NCBI RefSeq assembly: GCF_000429425.1 | Contig: NZ_AUBV01000001.1 | Location: forward strand, 465,354-529,353 | Direction of reading: 5' to 3' | From: Algoriphagus mannitolivorans DSM 15301 | Lineage (GTDB): Bacteria; Bacteroidota; Bacteroidia; Cytophagales; Cyclobacteriaceae | Length of the DNA stretch: 64,000 bases | Shown: in pieces, positions 57,929-64,000 of the stretch | Layout of the letters: each line of letters starts with the position of its first letter | Position numbering within the stretch: the first letter of the stretch is position 1 | Made by a program: the position numbers and the translations under genes | The notes under the pieces: model-generated | Database searches by the model: none | What the model saw: the letters and a program-made list of their open reading frames with translations, nothing else | What the model was told of the DNA's origin: nothing

Positions 57929-58990
57929 ATGGAAAAGTTTATAATTAGGTTTTCTTTCTTTATTTCTCCTATAATCTTAGCATTTATCCTCACCGAGGCT
58001 TTTTTTTCCACTGACAAAGGAGATCTATTAAAAATTGGATACATCGCAGATATATCAGGATATGATAAATCCGAGGTGTTCAAAGAGGAATTTGAGAGAG
58101 AAAAATTTTTCACTTCCTTCTCAGAATTAAGTATTCAGCAAAATCATCGATTTAAAACTTTTGTCATAGGCGATTCCTTTTCAGATCAAGGAAACTACAG
58201 CTTCACCAATTATCTCGCAGAATACTCAAGGGATTCCCTTCTCTATCTGGATAGAAACTTCCATGACAATCCTATCCAAACTCTCAGCGAATTAGCGAAT
58301 GGAGATTTTTTCGATAGTCTCCAGGTCGAATTCGTTGTTTTGCAATCTGTAGAAAGGTCCATCCCCCTGAGAATTGATTTCGACCAAACATTAACTCTTA
58401 CGCTCGATTCATTATGGAAAATTAAAGAATCCAGAAAGTCTTTGGTTGGGTATAATTCGAACGAGGTGGACAAACTATTCTCTGATAGGATTTTGAAGTT
58501 TACTACCCTCAATTTGGGATATCTAGTTGATGATAACGCATTCTATTCTGAAACCTACATTGTCGAGACAAGAGACTTTTTATTCTCAGTAAAAAATAAA
58601 GATTTATTATTCTTCTTCGATGACTTGCGTTCCATTACAGACAACTCGGAAAAGGAACGGTTAGAAAAGCTTAACGATCAGATTAACCTGATTAATTCAA
58701 AGCTTTCGGAAAAAGGAATAAAATTAATCGTATTGTTTAGCCCGGATAAATATGGGTTTTATTACGACCAAATTGTCGATAAAGAAAAATACCCTCAACC
58801 ACTATTTTTTAAAATCTTTGAAAGTCTACCCAAAAATTATCTTTATCTCAACTCTGATGAAATTCTAAAGAAATCAATACCTCATCAGAAGGATCTCTAC
58901 TTCTACGATGATACACATTGGAGTCCAATAGCCGCAAAACTGATTGCTAAAGAAATCGATAACCTAATGGAAAAACAGGGAACATTATAA
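57929..58990 (+). CDS. SGNH/AlgX-AlgJ-like acetyltransferase partner of the MBOAT protein
   Basis: 353 residues with an N-terminal membrane anchor (about 8-28). Block I FVIGDSFSDQG places the nucleophile at Ser83, and block V YDDTHWSPIAAK holds Asp327 and His330, so the catalytic triad of the SGNH/AlgX/AlgJ (DHHW) type is complete. Expected to work in the periplasm, taking acyl groups from the MBOAT transporter. Start is 3 bp after the MBOAT stop. AT-rich like its partner, with runs of A and T and AAA/ATA-biased codons. The specific polymer is unknown. Confidence 0.88.
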   Translation: MEKFIIRFSFFISPIILAFILTEAFFSTDKGDLLKIGYIADISGYDKSEVFKEEFEREKFFTSFSELSIQQNHRFKTFVIGDSFSDQGNYSFTNYLAEYSRDSLLYLDRNFHDNPIQTLSELANGDFFDSLQVEFVVLQSVERSIPLRIDFDQTLTLTLDSLWKIKESRKSLVGYNSNEVDKLFSDRILKFTTLNLGYLVDDNAFYSETYIVETRDFLFSVKNKDLLFFFDDLRSITDNSEKERLEKLNDQINLINSKLSEKGIKLIVLFSPDKYGFYYDQIVDKEKYPQPLFFKIFESLPKNYLYLNSDEILKKSIPHQKDLYFYDDTHWSPIAAKLIAKEIDNLMEKQGTL

Positions 58991-59222
58991 ATTTTAATCC
59001 AAAAATGGACCCCTAAATCTAAACATTTAGGGTGGATTCAGTGAATAAGACGAGTCATCCAAAAAGCTAAGTCCAATAACATCCCTCTACCAAACCCAAC
59101 CTCAAGGTTAAATTTTCTTATCTACCCCTCCACTAAACCTAGGACTAAAATAATCTGGTATCAAATTCGCTAAGGACTTTCAGCAAAAACCCCTTCCAAT
59201 ACACCCTTCTCAATTGATAACC

Positions 59223-60419
59223 ATGAGCTTCAAAAAACTCTTGCTAAGCCTGCTCTTTTTCAGTCTGTTCCAATTCAGCTACGCACAGGAAGAAATTTCC
59301 GAACAGATCAAGCTGGAGCGGGATTCCCAATTGAAAGAATTGAATCAAAAGCTCAAAACCAACGAGGAATTAGTCAACAAACTCACGGAAAAAATCGCCG
59401 CTGCTGACAGCAGAACCGCTTCGGACAAGGAAAAGATCAATGACTTGGAAAAACTCCAATTGGCCTTGGACGATCGCCTGAAAATCCTCGAAGAAGCTCC
59501 CAAGACTAAAATCAACCTCAACGGACAATTGGCTTTTACCGAACTTCTCAGCATTCAGCGGGACATCCAGCCGGTCGAACTTTTCCTCACCTCCCAATCC
59601 TTTTTTGACCAGTTGGGTAATGTGACCAAAATCCAACAATACAAGTCCTTTACCTCCTGGAAGACCGAGTTTGACAAGTGGTATTCCAAAGAAGGACAAA
59701 GCGATACCATGATGAGCGTGGTGCAAAATTCCATTAATCTGATTTCCACCGCTTCCTCGGCCGTTCCGCTTTATGGCACTATGGTCAATACGGCCATTTC
59801 CGGCGTAACGAGCATGGTTTCAACCCTAGGTAAAAAGGAAAAGGAGCTGTATGAAAAATCTCCCGAAATGCTCCGAATCCTGACTGTCACCAGCCAGTTT
59901 GAGCAGCAAAAATCCGTCATCGACCACGAATGGATGCTGATCAACAAGGAATTGGAGTTGCTTCAAAAGGAAAACAACCAGTTGTTGGAAGAGCAACTGA
60001 CTTACTTCGGGATAGATAAGGCTAGATTCCAAAGCAGATACCTGAAAGCCACACTGGATTCCGAGCGGGAACTCTTCAAAAACGAATGCAGAAAGGCCAT
60101 TTCCGATAAGATTGCAGCTCTGGAACGAAACTCCGACACTCGGGGAAAATGGCTTGGACAGGTGGAAACCTATATGTACAAAGTCCAGTCGCTAAGAATG
60201 CGTTTTGGAACCCTGACTATGCGGATGCAGGCCAATATCGAGCAGTATGAGTCTTTGATCAAGGTTTATGGGGATTCCGGAAAATTCCCGACGGAGTTTA
60301 CCTCCAAGATCATGACGCTCAACAATCCCCTGAACAATCTCAAGAATAAATTCTACTCCTCCTTCAACCCAATCAAGTATATCGAGGATTCAGCGGTGAT
60401 GTATATAGAGAGGAATTGA
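59223..60419 (+). CDS. Secreted coiled-coil protein of unknown function
   Basis: 398 residues from ATG 59223 (a TTG nine bases earlier would add only MIT). Signal peptide MSFKKLLLSLLFFSLFQFSYAQ, cleavage before EE. Residues about 25-95 are a heptad-type coiled coil (LKELNQKLKTNEELVNKLTEKIAA). A short central stretch (about 165-200) is rich in small and hydrophobic residues (INLISTASSAVPLYGTMVNTAISGVTSMVST), and the rest is again helical and charged up to SSFNPIKYIEDSAVMY. The pattern coiled coil-glycine/alanine-rich hydrophobic patch-helices recalls pore-forming or membrane-inserting helical proteins, but no family is recognised. Repeats begin directly after its stop codon. Confidence 0.75.
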   Translation: MSFKKLLLSLLFFSLFQFSYAQEEISEQIKLERDSQLKELNQKLKTNEELVNKLTEKIAAADSRTASDKEKINDLEKLQLALDDRLKILEEAPKTKINLNGQLAFTELLSIQRDIQPVELFLTSQSFFDQLGNVTKIQQYKSFTSWKTEFDKWYSKEGQSDTMMSVVQNSINLISTASSAVPLYGTMVNTAISGVTSMVSTLGKKEKELYEKSPEMLRILTVTSQFEQQKSVIDHEWMLINKELELLQKENNQLLEEQLTYFGIDKARFQSRYLKATLDSERELFKNECRKAISDKIAALERNSDTRGKWLGQVETYMYKVQSLRMRFGTLTMRMQANIEQYESLIKVYGDSGKFPTEFTSKIMTLNNPLNNLKNKFYSSFNPIKYIEDSAVMYIERN

Positions 60420-60420
60420 T

Positions 60421-60524
60421 GGGATTGGGGATTACGGATTTCGGATTTCAGACTTCGGATTTCAGACTTCAGACTTCAGACTTGATACCTGATACCTGAT
60501 ACCTGATACTTGATACTTGATACT
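60421..60524 (+). repeat. Slippage-type repeat cluster after the coiled-coil gene
   Basis: Successive tandem words: GGATTTCGGATTTCAGACTT, three TCAGACT units, three GATACCT units and three GATACTT units, starting one base after the stop codon. The remainder of the stretch up to 60653 shows only a TTTGG...TAACTTGA sequence (about 60607-60632) that could be a weak promoter for the next gene. Confidence 0.8.
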
Positions 60525-60653
60525 AAAAAAAATCCTCCCTTTCATTCATCGGACCAAATCAAAGCAAACGATTCCGCAGTATTTGGCAGAGCTGGGGACT
60601 CTCTTTGGTTTGCATTTGCTAACTTGATTGAGATATATCCCTAAAACAATTCG

Positions 60654-61487
60654 ATGAAATCAACCCTATTGACTCTTTTGCTGGCCCTCTCCCTGATGGT
60701 TTGCAAGGCACAGGAAACCAGACCCGGACCACAACCTCCTCCAGAAACTGGCGAACAATTCAAGGTAGGAATCGCAGGCTTTACCTTCGCAAGATTCGAC
60801 CTCGACAAAACCCTAGAAACCTTAAAAGCCTTGGATGTCCATTACCTATGCATCAAGGATTTTCATTTGCCCATGAACAGTACCGATGCGGAAATTGCTG
60901 CTTTCCATGAAAAGCTGAAAGCCCATGGAGTGACCGGATATGCCGTTGGCCCAATCTACATGCGATCGGTAGAGGAAGTTGACCGGGCCTTTGCCTATGC
61001 CAAACGAGTTGGGGTCAAGCTAATCGTGGGCGTACCCAATGTGGAGCTGCTACCCTATGTGGAAAAAAAGGTACAGGAGTATGATTTCAAATACGCCATT
61101 CACTTACATGGACCAGATATTCAAATCTATCCAGATGCTGACGATGTCTGGAAGCATACCAAAGATCTCGATCCGAGAATGGGCATGTGCCTGGACATCG
61201 GACACGACACCCGCAATGGCAAAGACCCGGTAGCCGATCTGGAAAAATACCATACCCGTGTCTTTGACATGCACATCAAAGACGTAACCGGTCCCACCAA
61301 ATTGGGGTATTCCCTAGAAGTGGGAAGAGGGATTATCGAAATTCCTTCCCTAGTGAGAATGATTCGAAAAGTTGGTTATACCGGAGTTTGCAGTCTGGAA
61401 CACGAGCGGAATATGGACAATCCATTTATGGGTATTGCCGAGTCGCTCGGGTATTTCCGAGGGGTGATTGAAGCGACTAAAGAATAG
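60654..61487 (+). CDS. Exported sugar-phosphate isomerase/epimerase-like TIM-barrel protein
   Basis: 277 residues with a signal peptide (MKSTLLTLLLALSLMVCKAQ). The core is the AP endonuclease 2/xylose isomerase-like TIM barrel: DVHYLCIKDFHLPM, YAVGPIYM, VGVPNVELLP, MCLDIGHDTRNG and FDMHIKDV carry conserved Asp/His residues that bind a divalent metal, and CSLEHERNMD holds the late Glu. Family members act on sugars or inositols; being exported suggests a periplasmic or extracellular glycan-derived substrate, which is inference. A terminator follows 26 bp after the stop codon, then the repeat-rich region begins. Confidence 0.88.
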   Translation: MKSTLLTLLLALSLMVCKAQETRPGPQPPPETGEQFKVGIAGFTFARFDLDKTLETLKALDVHYLCIKDFHLPMNSTDAEIAAFHEKLKAHGVTGYAVGPIYMRSVEEVDRAFAYAKRVGVKLIVGVPNVELLPYVEKKVQEYDFKYAIHLHGPDIQIYPDADDVWKHTKDLDPRMGMCLDIGHDTRNGKDPVADLEKYHTRVFDMHIKDVTGPTKLGYSLEVGRGIIEIPSLVRMIRKVGYTGVCSLEHERNMDNPFMGIAESLGYFRGVIEATKE

Positions 61488-61512
61488 GGTTAAGAAATTA
61501 TCATTTGACGAT

Positions 61513-61545
61513 AAAGGCTGGATTCGAAAGAGTTCAGCCTTTTTT
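61513..61545 (+). terminator. Rho-independent terminator after the TIM-barrel gene
   Basis: AAGGCTG / CAGCCTT stem around a 14-nt loop, followed by TTTTTTC; starts 26 bp after the stop codon. Confidence 0.75.
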
Positions 61546-61548
61546 CTT

Positions 61549-61620
61549 GGGTACTTTTGAAGGCCAAAAGTACCCAAAAGCCTTGGCCCCGGTCTTTGTT
61601 TCCATCTAATTAAGGCCTTT
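61549..61620. repeat. Module D, copy 1
   Basis: Perfect 10-bp hairpin GGGTACTTTT / AAAAGTACCC with loop GAAGGCC, followed by GGCCCCGGTCTTTGTTTCCA, the constant tail of the module. Other copies at about 61846 and 62435, with changed stems. Confidence 0.85.
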
Positions 61621-61649
61621 CTTCAAAACGAAATTTCACCTATAACAAC

Positions 61650-61714
61650 GTGTGCGGTTGGAGGAATTGGCCGCGAGGGTGCGGTGGGATCGTGCGTGAG
61701 GAGCATAGCCAATT
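61650..61714. repeat. Module B, degenerate copy
   Basis: Begins ACGTGTGCGG like the copies at 62168 and 63758, but differs thereafter and lacks the GC-rich hairpin. Probably a decayed copy. Confidence 0.6.
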
Positions 61715-61845
61715 CTTGATTTTTTGGGTACTTTTTTATCAAGAAAAAAGTACCGTGAGAAAAGCCTAAAGTATTTTCCTCAAAGCCAATGGAGAAAATC
61801 CCTTTGGTATATAATTAACCCGTCTTAGGAACCTCAGTCCCTTCT
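61715..61845. repeat. Module C, copy 1
   Basis: Contains the 11-bp hairpin GGTACTTTTTT / AAAAAAGTACC (61727-61754), then about 100 bp ending TTAACCCGTCTTAGGAACC. The block 61715-61879 (C plus the start of D) matches 63835-64000 with three substitutions, one C/T difference beside the start and a single-base indel. Confidence 0.9.
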
Positions 61846-61945
61846 TTTCTTGTCACTTTTTGAAGTCCAAAAAGTAACCAAAAAGACTTGGCCCCGGTCT
61901 TTGTTTCCATCCAGCATCGTTTCGACTCAAAGAAAGTCCCTTTTT
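61846..61945. repeat. Module D, copy 2
   Basis: Hairpin GTCACTTTTT / AAAAAGTAAC (61852-61878) with loop GAAGTCC, then CCCCGGTCTTTGTTTCCATC and AGCATCGTTTCGA. Small open frames on the minus strand exist but are not conserved between copies. Confidence 0.88.
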
Positions 61946-61973
61946 GGATGGATTTTTTCTCGCTCGAATGACT

Positions 61974-62023
61974 AAAAATGACTGGGTCTCTCTCGCCCAC
62001 TCGAGAGCCAAGTCATTTTTTTT
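61974..62023 (+). terminator. Terminator-like hairpin at the end of module D
   Basis: AAATGACT / AGTCATTT outer stem, CTCTC / GAGAG inner stem, followed by eight T. No gene ends just upstream, so it may terminate a transcript made from the repeats. Confidence 0.6.
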
Positions 62024-62043
62024 ACGCCTTTCATCACATCGAA

Positions 62044-62074
62044 AAAACCACAAATCCCGAAGGGCCACGCGTTC
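62044..62074. repeat. Module A, copy 1
   Basis: AACCACAAATCCCGAAGGGCC followed by ACGCGTTC; the same 24-bp block recurs at 63687-63712. Confidence 0.85.
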
Positions 62075-62167
62075 AAAATATTATTTTCTGCTAAAAGCTG
62101 GCCTTCAATAGAATACCTAGTGCTAGGAAATCAAACATTCTTCTATACAAATGCCCTACTTTGGACT

Positions 62168-62270
62168 ACGTGTGCGGTGGGCGGACGTGGCAGCGAGGTG
62201 TGGGTAGGCCCTGCGCGGGGAACCCCGAAAGCTTTCGGGGCACGTCTTGACCTTTCCCCTACCCTACACC
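62168..62270. repeat. Module B, copy 2
   Basis: From ACGTGTGCGGTGGGCGGACG to GGCACGTCTTGACC, about 85% identical to 63758-63840. It contains the perfect palindrome CCCCGAAAGCTTTCGGGG at 62224-62241. Confidence 0.88.
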
Positions 62271-62282
62271 TGGCCCCTCGCT

Positions 62283-62305
62283 AAAAATGTCCACCGGACA
62301 TTTTT
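62283..62305. terminator. Hairpin with terminator form
   Basis: AAAAATGTCC / GGACATTTTT with loop ACC, a perfect 10-bp stem with T-rich 3' arm on both strands, directly after module B copy 2. Confidence 0.6.
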
Positions 62306-62368
62306 ATACGCTCGGTCCTAAATCAAGCCAAAAGAACAGTAAGAAAAACATGAATCACTCCTAGAAGG

Positions 62369-62440
62369 AAAATGGAGAAAACCAGGTCAATTCCTTTGGC
62401 ATTAAATAACCCGTCCCAAGAACTTCCCTCGCTTTTTCCC
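62369..62440. repeat. Module C, degenerate copy
   Basis: AATGGAGAAAA...CCTTTGGCA...AATAACCCGTC...GGAACTT-type order as in the C copies, but with several changes and without the long hairpin at its start. Confidence 0.65.
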
Positions 62441-62520
62441 TTGGTACTTTTGAAGGCCAAAAGTACCCAAAAGCCTTGGCCCCGGTCTTTGTTTCCATCC
62501 AGCATCGTTTCGAATAATAG
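62441..62520. repeat. Module D, copy 3
   Basis: Hairpin GGTACTTTT / AAAAGTACC (62443-62467), loop GAAGGCC, then the constant tail GGCCCCGGTCTTTGTTTCCA and AGCATCGTTTCGA. Confidence 0.88.
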
Positions 62521-62601
62521 CAAACTTCCCTTTGACGACCTATTCAGCAGGCTAAAGCAGCAGTGAGGCATGGACTTTAACTGTGAGAGAAAGCTTTCCT
62601 A

Positions 62602-63015
62602 TTACAAATTTGACTCAAAAACTCTCCCCAAGGAAAGGAGTAATAAAACCGTCCATAAAATGGCCCTCCATCGATTTACTCGGAGGAGTTTTTGGATATT
62701 ACTTTCTATATCTTCCCCTCGATCAATAGCATTGTGAATGGGAACAGCGAAAAAAAAGGTGTTGATCCAAATAATGCCTAAAAGAATCCCGTCAACCATG
62801 AAACCAAGAGGGTCAAAAAGGATTTGTAAACCGATCACGGCGGTCTGAACAAACAATAAAGGCCCCACGAAATAGAGAATCTTTTGGGTATATAGTTGGT
62901 GCCAGGAATTAAATTTCTCCCGGTCCATATAACTAAAAGAGGGATAAATGATGACTTGTACCAACCAAATCAGGACAAAGAACCCTGAGTCAACCGAAAG
63001 ACGAATCCATTCCAT
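62602..63015 (-). CDS. Small membrane protein, four helices
   Basis: 137 residues with hydrophobic segments at about 8-26, 46-66, 73-93 and 115-133. The loop after helix 1 reads PSFSYMDREKFNSWHQLYTQ, and a polar stretch HNAIDRGEDIESNIQKLLRVNRWR precedes the last helix. No signal peptide apart from helix 1. The pattern Tyr-Pro...Phe...His in the first loop is reminiscent of DUF1772-like small membrane proteins, but I cannot assign a family with confidence. It follows the next entry on the same strand after 104 bp. Confidence 0.7.
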   Translation of the reverse strand: MEWIRLSVDSGFFVLIWLVQVIIYPSFSYMDREKFNSWHQLYTQKILYFVGPLLFVQTAVIGLQILFDPLGFMVDGILLGIIWINTFFFAVPIHNAIDRGEDIESNIQKLLRVNRWRAILWTVLLLLSLGRVFESNL

Positions 63016-63119
63016 ATCACGCTATTTTTTTTGCCTAATTAGACAAATCATCGAATTCTAAACCTCGCTTTCCTTTAAAACCTTTAGCAGGGCAAGCCAG
63101 CAACCCCTGGTATTTTGAC

Positions 63120-63530
63120 TCATTTGAGCTGCCACTGGGTTTCGGTATGAACTCTCTTCAGAATTAGAAAAAAAGGAACCCACCAAATCAGGTCGTTGGT
63201 ATATAAGGTATAGCTAAACTGAATGGGAATCTCTTTCAAAACAAGGTAATTGAAAAGGAATCCGATCGGCCCGAATATCTTTCCCAGAAACCCGACGGCT
63301 ATGATGGGCCAGTGTTTTAGGGGATTGTAGCTTGCCCACCAATAGCCCAAACCATAAACTCCTACAATCATACCGGTACCTTGCCAAATGGTGGAATGTT
63401 GAAGGGGAGCCATTCCAGTCCATTCGAAAAAGGTATGGGGCCAAATCACCACCCAGGCCCCCCAAAGTATATTATAAATCGCTGCCCATTTCAGGCAGTT
63501 TGACATCCAATCGGGATAACTCTTTTCCAT
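63120..63530 (-). CDS. Small membrane protein rich in tryptophan, four helices
   Basis: 136 residues with helices at about 15-33, 48-66, 72-95 and 108-126. Notable are the many tryptophans and aromatic residues (NILWGAWVVIWPHTFFEWTG, GYWWASYNPLKHWP, DLIWWVPFFLIL), conserved-looking glycines and a short basic C-terminus. No enzymatic motif and no family recognised. It is first of a two-gene minus-strand pair, isolated between two blocks of repeat modules. Confidence 0.7.
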   Translation of the reverse strand: MEKSYPDWMSNCLKWAAIYNILWGAWVVIWPHTFFEWTGMAPLQHSTIWQGTGMIVGVYGLGYWWASYNPLKHWPIIAVGFLGKIFGPIGFLFNYLVLKEIPIQFSYTLYTNDLIWWVPFFLILKRVHTETQWQLK

Positions 63531-63686
63531 TCCTTAAGGACAATCCCAGAGTCAAAAAGTTTGAATAGGGGGCTAATCTTTTTCAACTGATCGATAAGAT
63601 TGACATATAGGTCTCCTCTACCCTTTGATTTTTTTAGGATTTTTTTCACTGATTCCTTTTTCTATCGCACAGATGCAAGCTTTGGT

Positions 63687-63720
63687 AAAAACCACAAATC
63701 CCGAAGGGCCAGGCGTCTAA
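63687..63720. repeat. Module A, copy 2
   Basis: AAAACCACAAATCCCGAAGG, then GCCAGGCG; 24 bp identical or nearly so to 62044-62070. Confidence 0.85.
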
Positions 63721-63757
63721 ACATACACCCGGAAATTTGCATGCAAACATTTGACAA

Positions 63758-63834
63758 CGTGTGCGTTGGGCTGACGTGGCAGCGGGGAGTGGGTTGGGCC
63801 TGCGCGGGGAACCCCGATCGCTATCGGGGCACGT
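63758..63834. repeat. Module B, copy 3
   Basis: ACGTGTGCGTTGGGCTGACG to GGGGCACGT, with the hairpin CCCCGATCGCTATCGGGG at 63819-63836 approximately, where pair 7-12 has switched from A-T to T-A compared with copy 2. Confidence 0.88.
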
Positions 63835-64000
63835 CTTGATCTTTTGGGTACTTTTTTATCAAGAAAAAAGTACCGTGAGAAAAGCCTAAAGTATTTTCCT
63901 CAAGGCCAATGGAGAAAAATCCCTTTAGTATATAATTAACCCGTCTTAGGAACCTCAGTCCCTTCTTTCCTTGTCACTTTTTGAAGTCCAAAAAGTAACC
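63835..64000. repeat. Module C and start of D, copy 2, cut by window edge
   Basis: Near-identical (about 97%) to 61715-61879, including both hairpins. Continues beyond the window. The stretch 63531-63686 before module A shows no gene. Confidence 0.9.

Noticed and set aside
60465..60524. Possible CRISPR or VNTR-coded peptide after the coiled-coil gene
   Set aside because: Units of seven bases in tandem without spacers, located after a stop codon with no credible reading frame.
61815..62571. Small minus-strand open frames inside module D
   Set aside because: The same repeat sequence is read in different frames in different copies (one copy gives FESKRCWMETKTG, another FETMLDGNKDRG), so the DNA and not the protein is conserved.

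Overview
The window looks like chromosomal DNA of a Bacteroidota bacterium, most likely a Cytophagales member of the Algoriphagus/Cyclobacteriaceae type. Reasons: exact or near copies of the Bacteroidota promoter (-33 TTTG, -7 TAnnTTTG) in front of several genes; phylum-typical families (DUF4924, UpxY-type NusG paralogue, a CusA-type pump fused to a CzcC-like outer-membrane factor); a full-length single-chain PurL. The genus is an inference from gene content and style. I saw no rRNA, tRNA, CRISPR array, transposase or phage gene.

Layout. 0-8.7 kb: the start of lepA (cut by the window edge), a DUF4924 protein, a calcium-type P-ATPase, a Tat-exported metallophosphoesterase, an APC permease and a CDF metal exporter. 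8.8-12.4 kb: pta-ackA acetate module on the minus strand. 12.5-17.1 kb: APC permease plus an aldo/keto reductase-RidA fusion, an O6-alkylguanine repair protein and two small exported or membrane proteins. 17.1-27.2 kb (minus strand): phosphodiesterase-like exoprotein, a metal-efflux unit (response regulator, histidine kinase, RND pump fused to its outer-membrane factor, adaptor lipoprotein) and a PepSY membrane protein. 28.2-32.2 kb: a four-gene Anbu proteasome-like operon. 32.4-42.2 kb: YitT, metG, a TetR regulator, a GNAT enzyme, ligA with an unusual insertion, and dapA-xseA-xseB. 42.2-45.3 kb: outer-membrane protein, a membrane-anchored TIR protein and an orphan UpxY-type antiterminator. 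45.4-52.0 kb: TetR-TolC-adaptor-RND multidrug efflux operon. 52.6-56.3 kb: purL. 56.5-59.0 kb: an AT-rich MBOAT-SGNH acylation pair. 59.2-61.5 kb: a secreted coiled-coil protein and a sugar-phosphate-isomerase-like exoprotein. 61.5-64 kb: a dense patchwork of repeated, hairpin-forming modules around two small membrane-protein genes.

How the parts work together. The metal-efflux unit carries its own two-component system, and four CTTAAG-like hexamers spaced exactly 11 bp apart lie just in front of the pump gene, as expected for an OmpR-family binding array. The multidrug operon has an excellent promoter whose -33/-7 interval is filled by an inverted repeat, a natural autorepressor site for its TetR gene. 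The Anbu operon contains the complete known gene association (Anbu, transglutaminase-like, alpha-E, circularly permuted ATP-grasp).

The most notable material is (1) the modular, covarying repeat family at the right end, (2) the TIR-unknown domain-TM-exodomain protein, (3) the roughly 140-residue insertion in LigA, (4) the 11-bp operator array, and (5) a shared vocabulary of slippage-like short repeats that recurs between genes over the whole window, in one case supplying a gene's stop codon.
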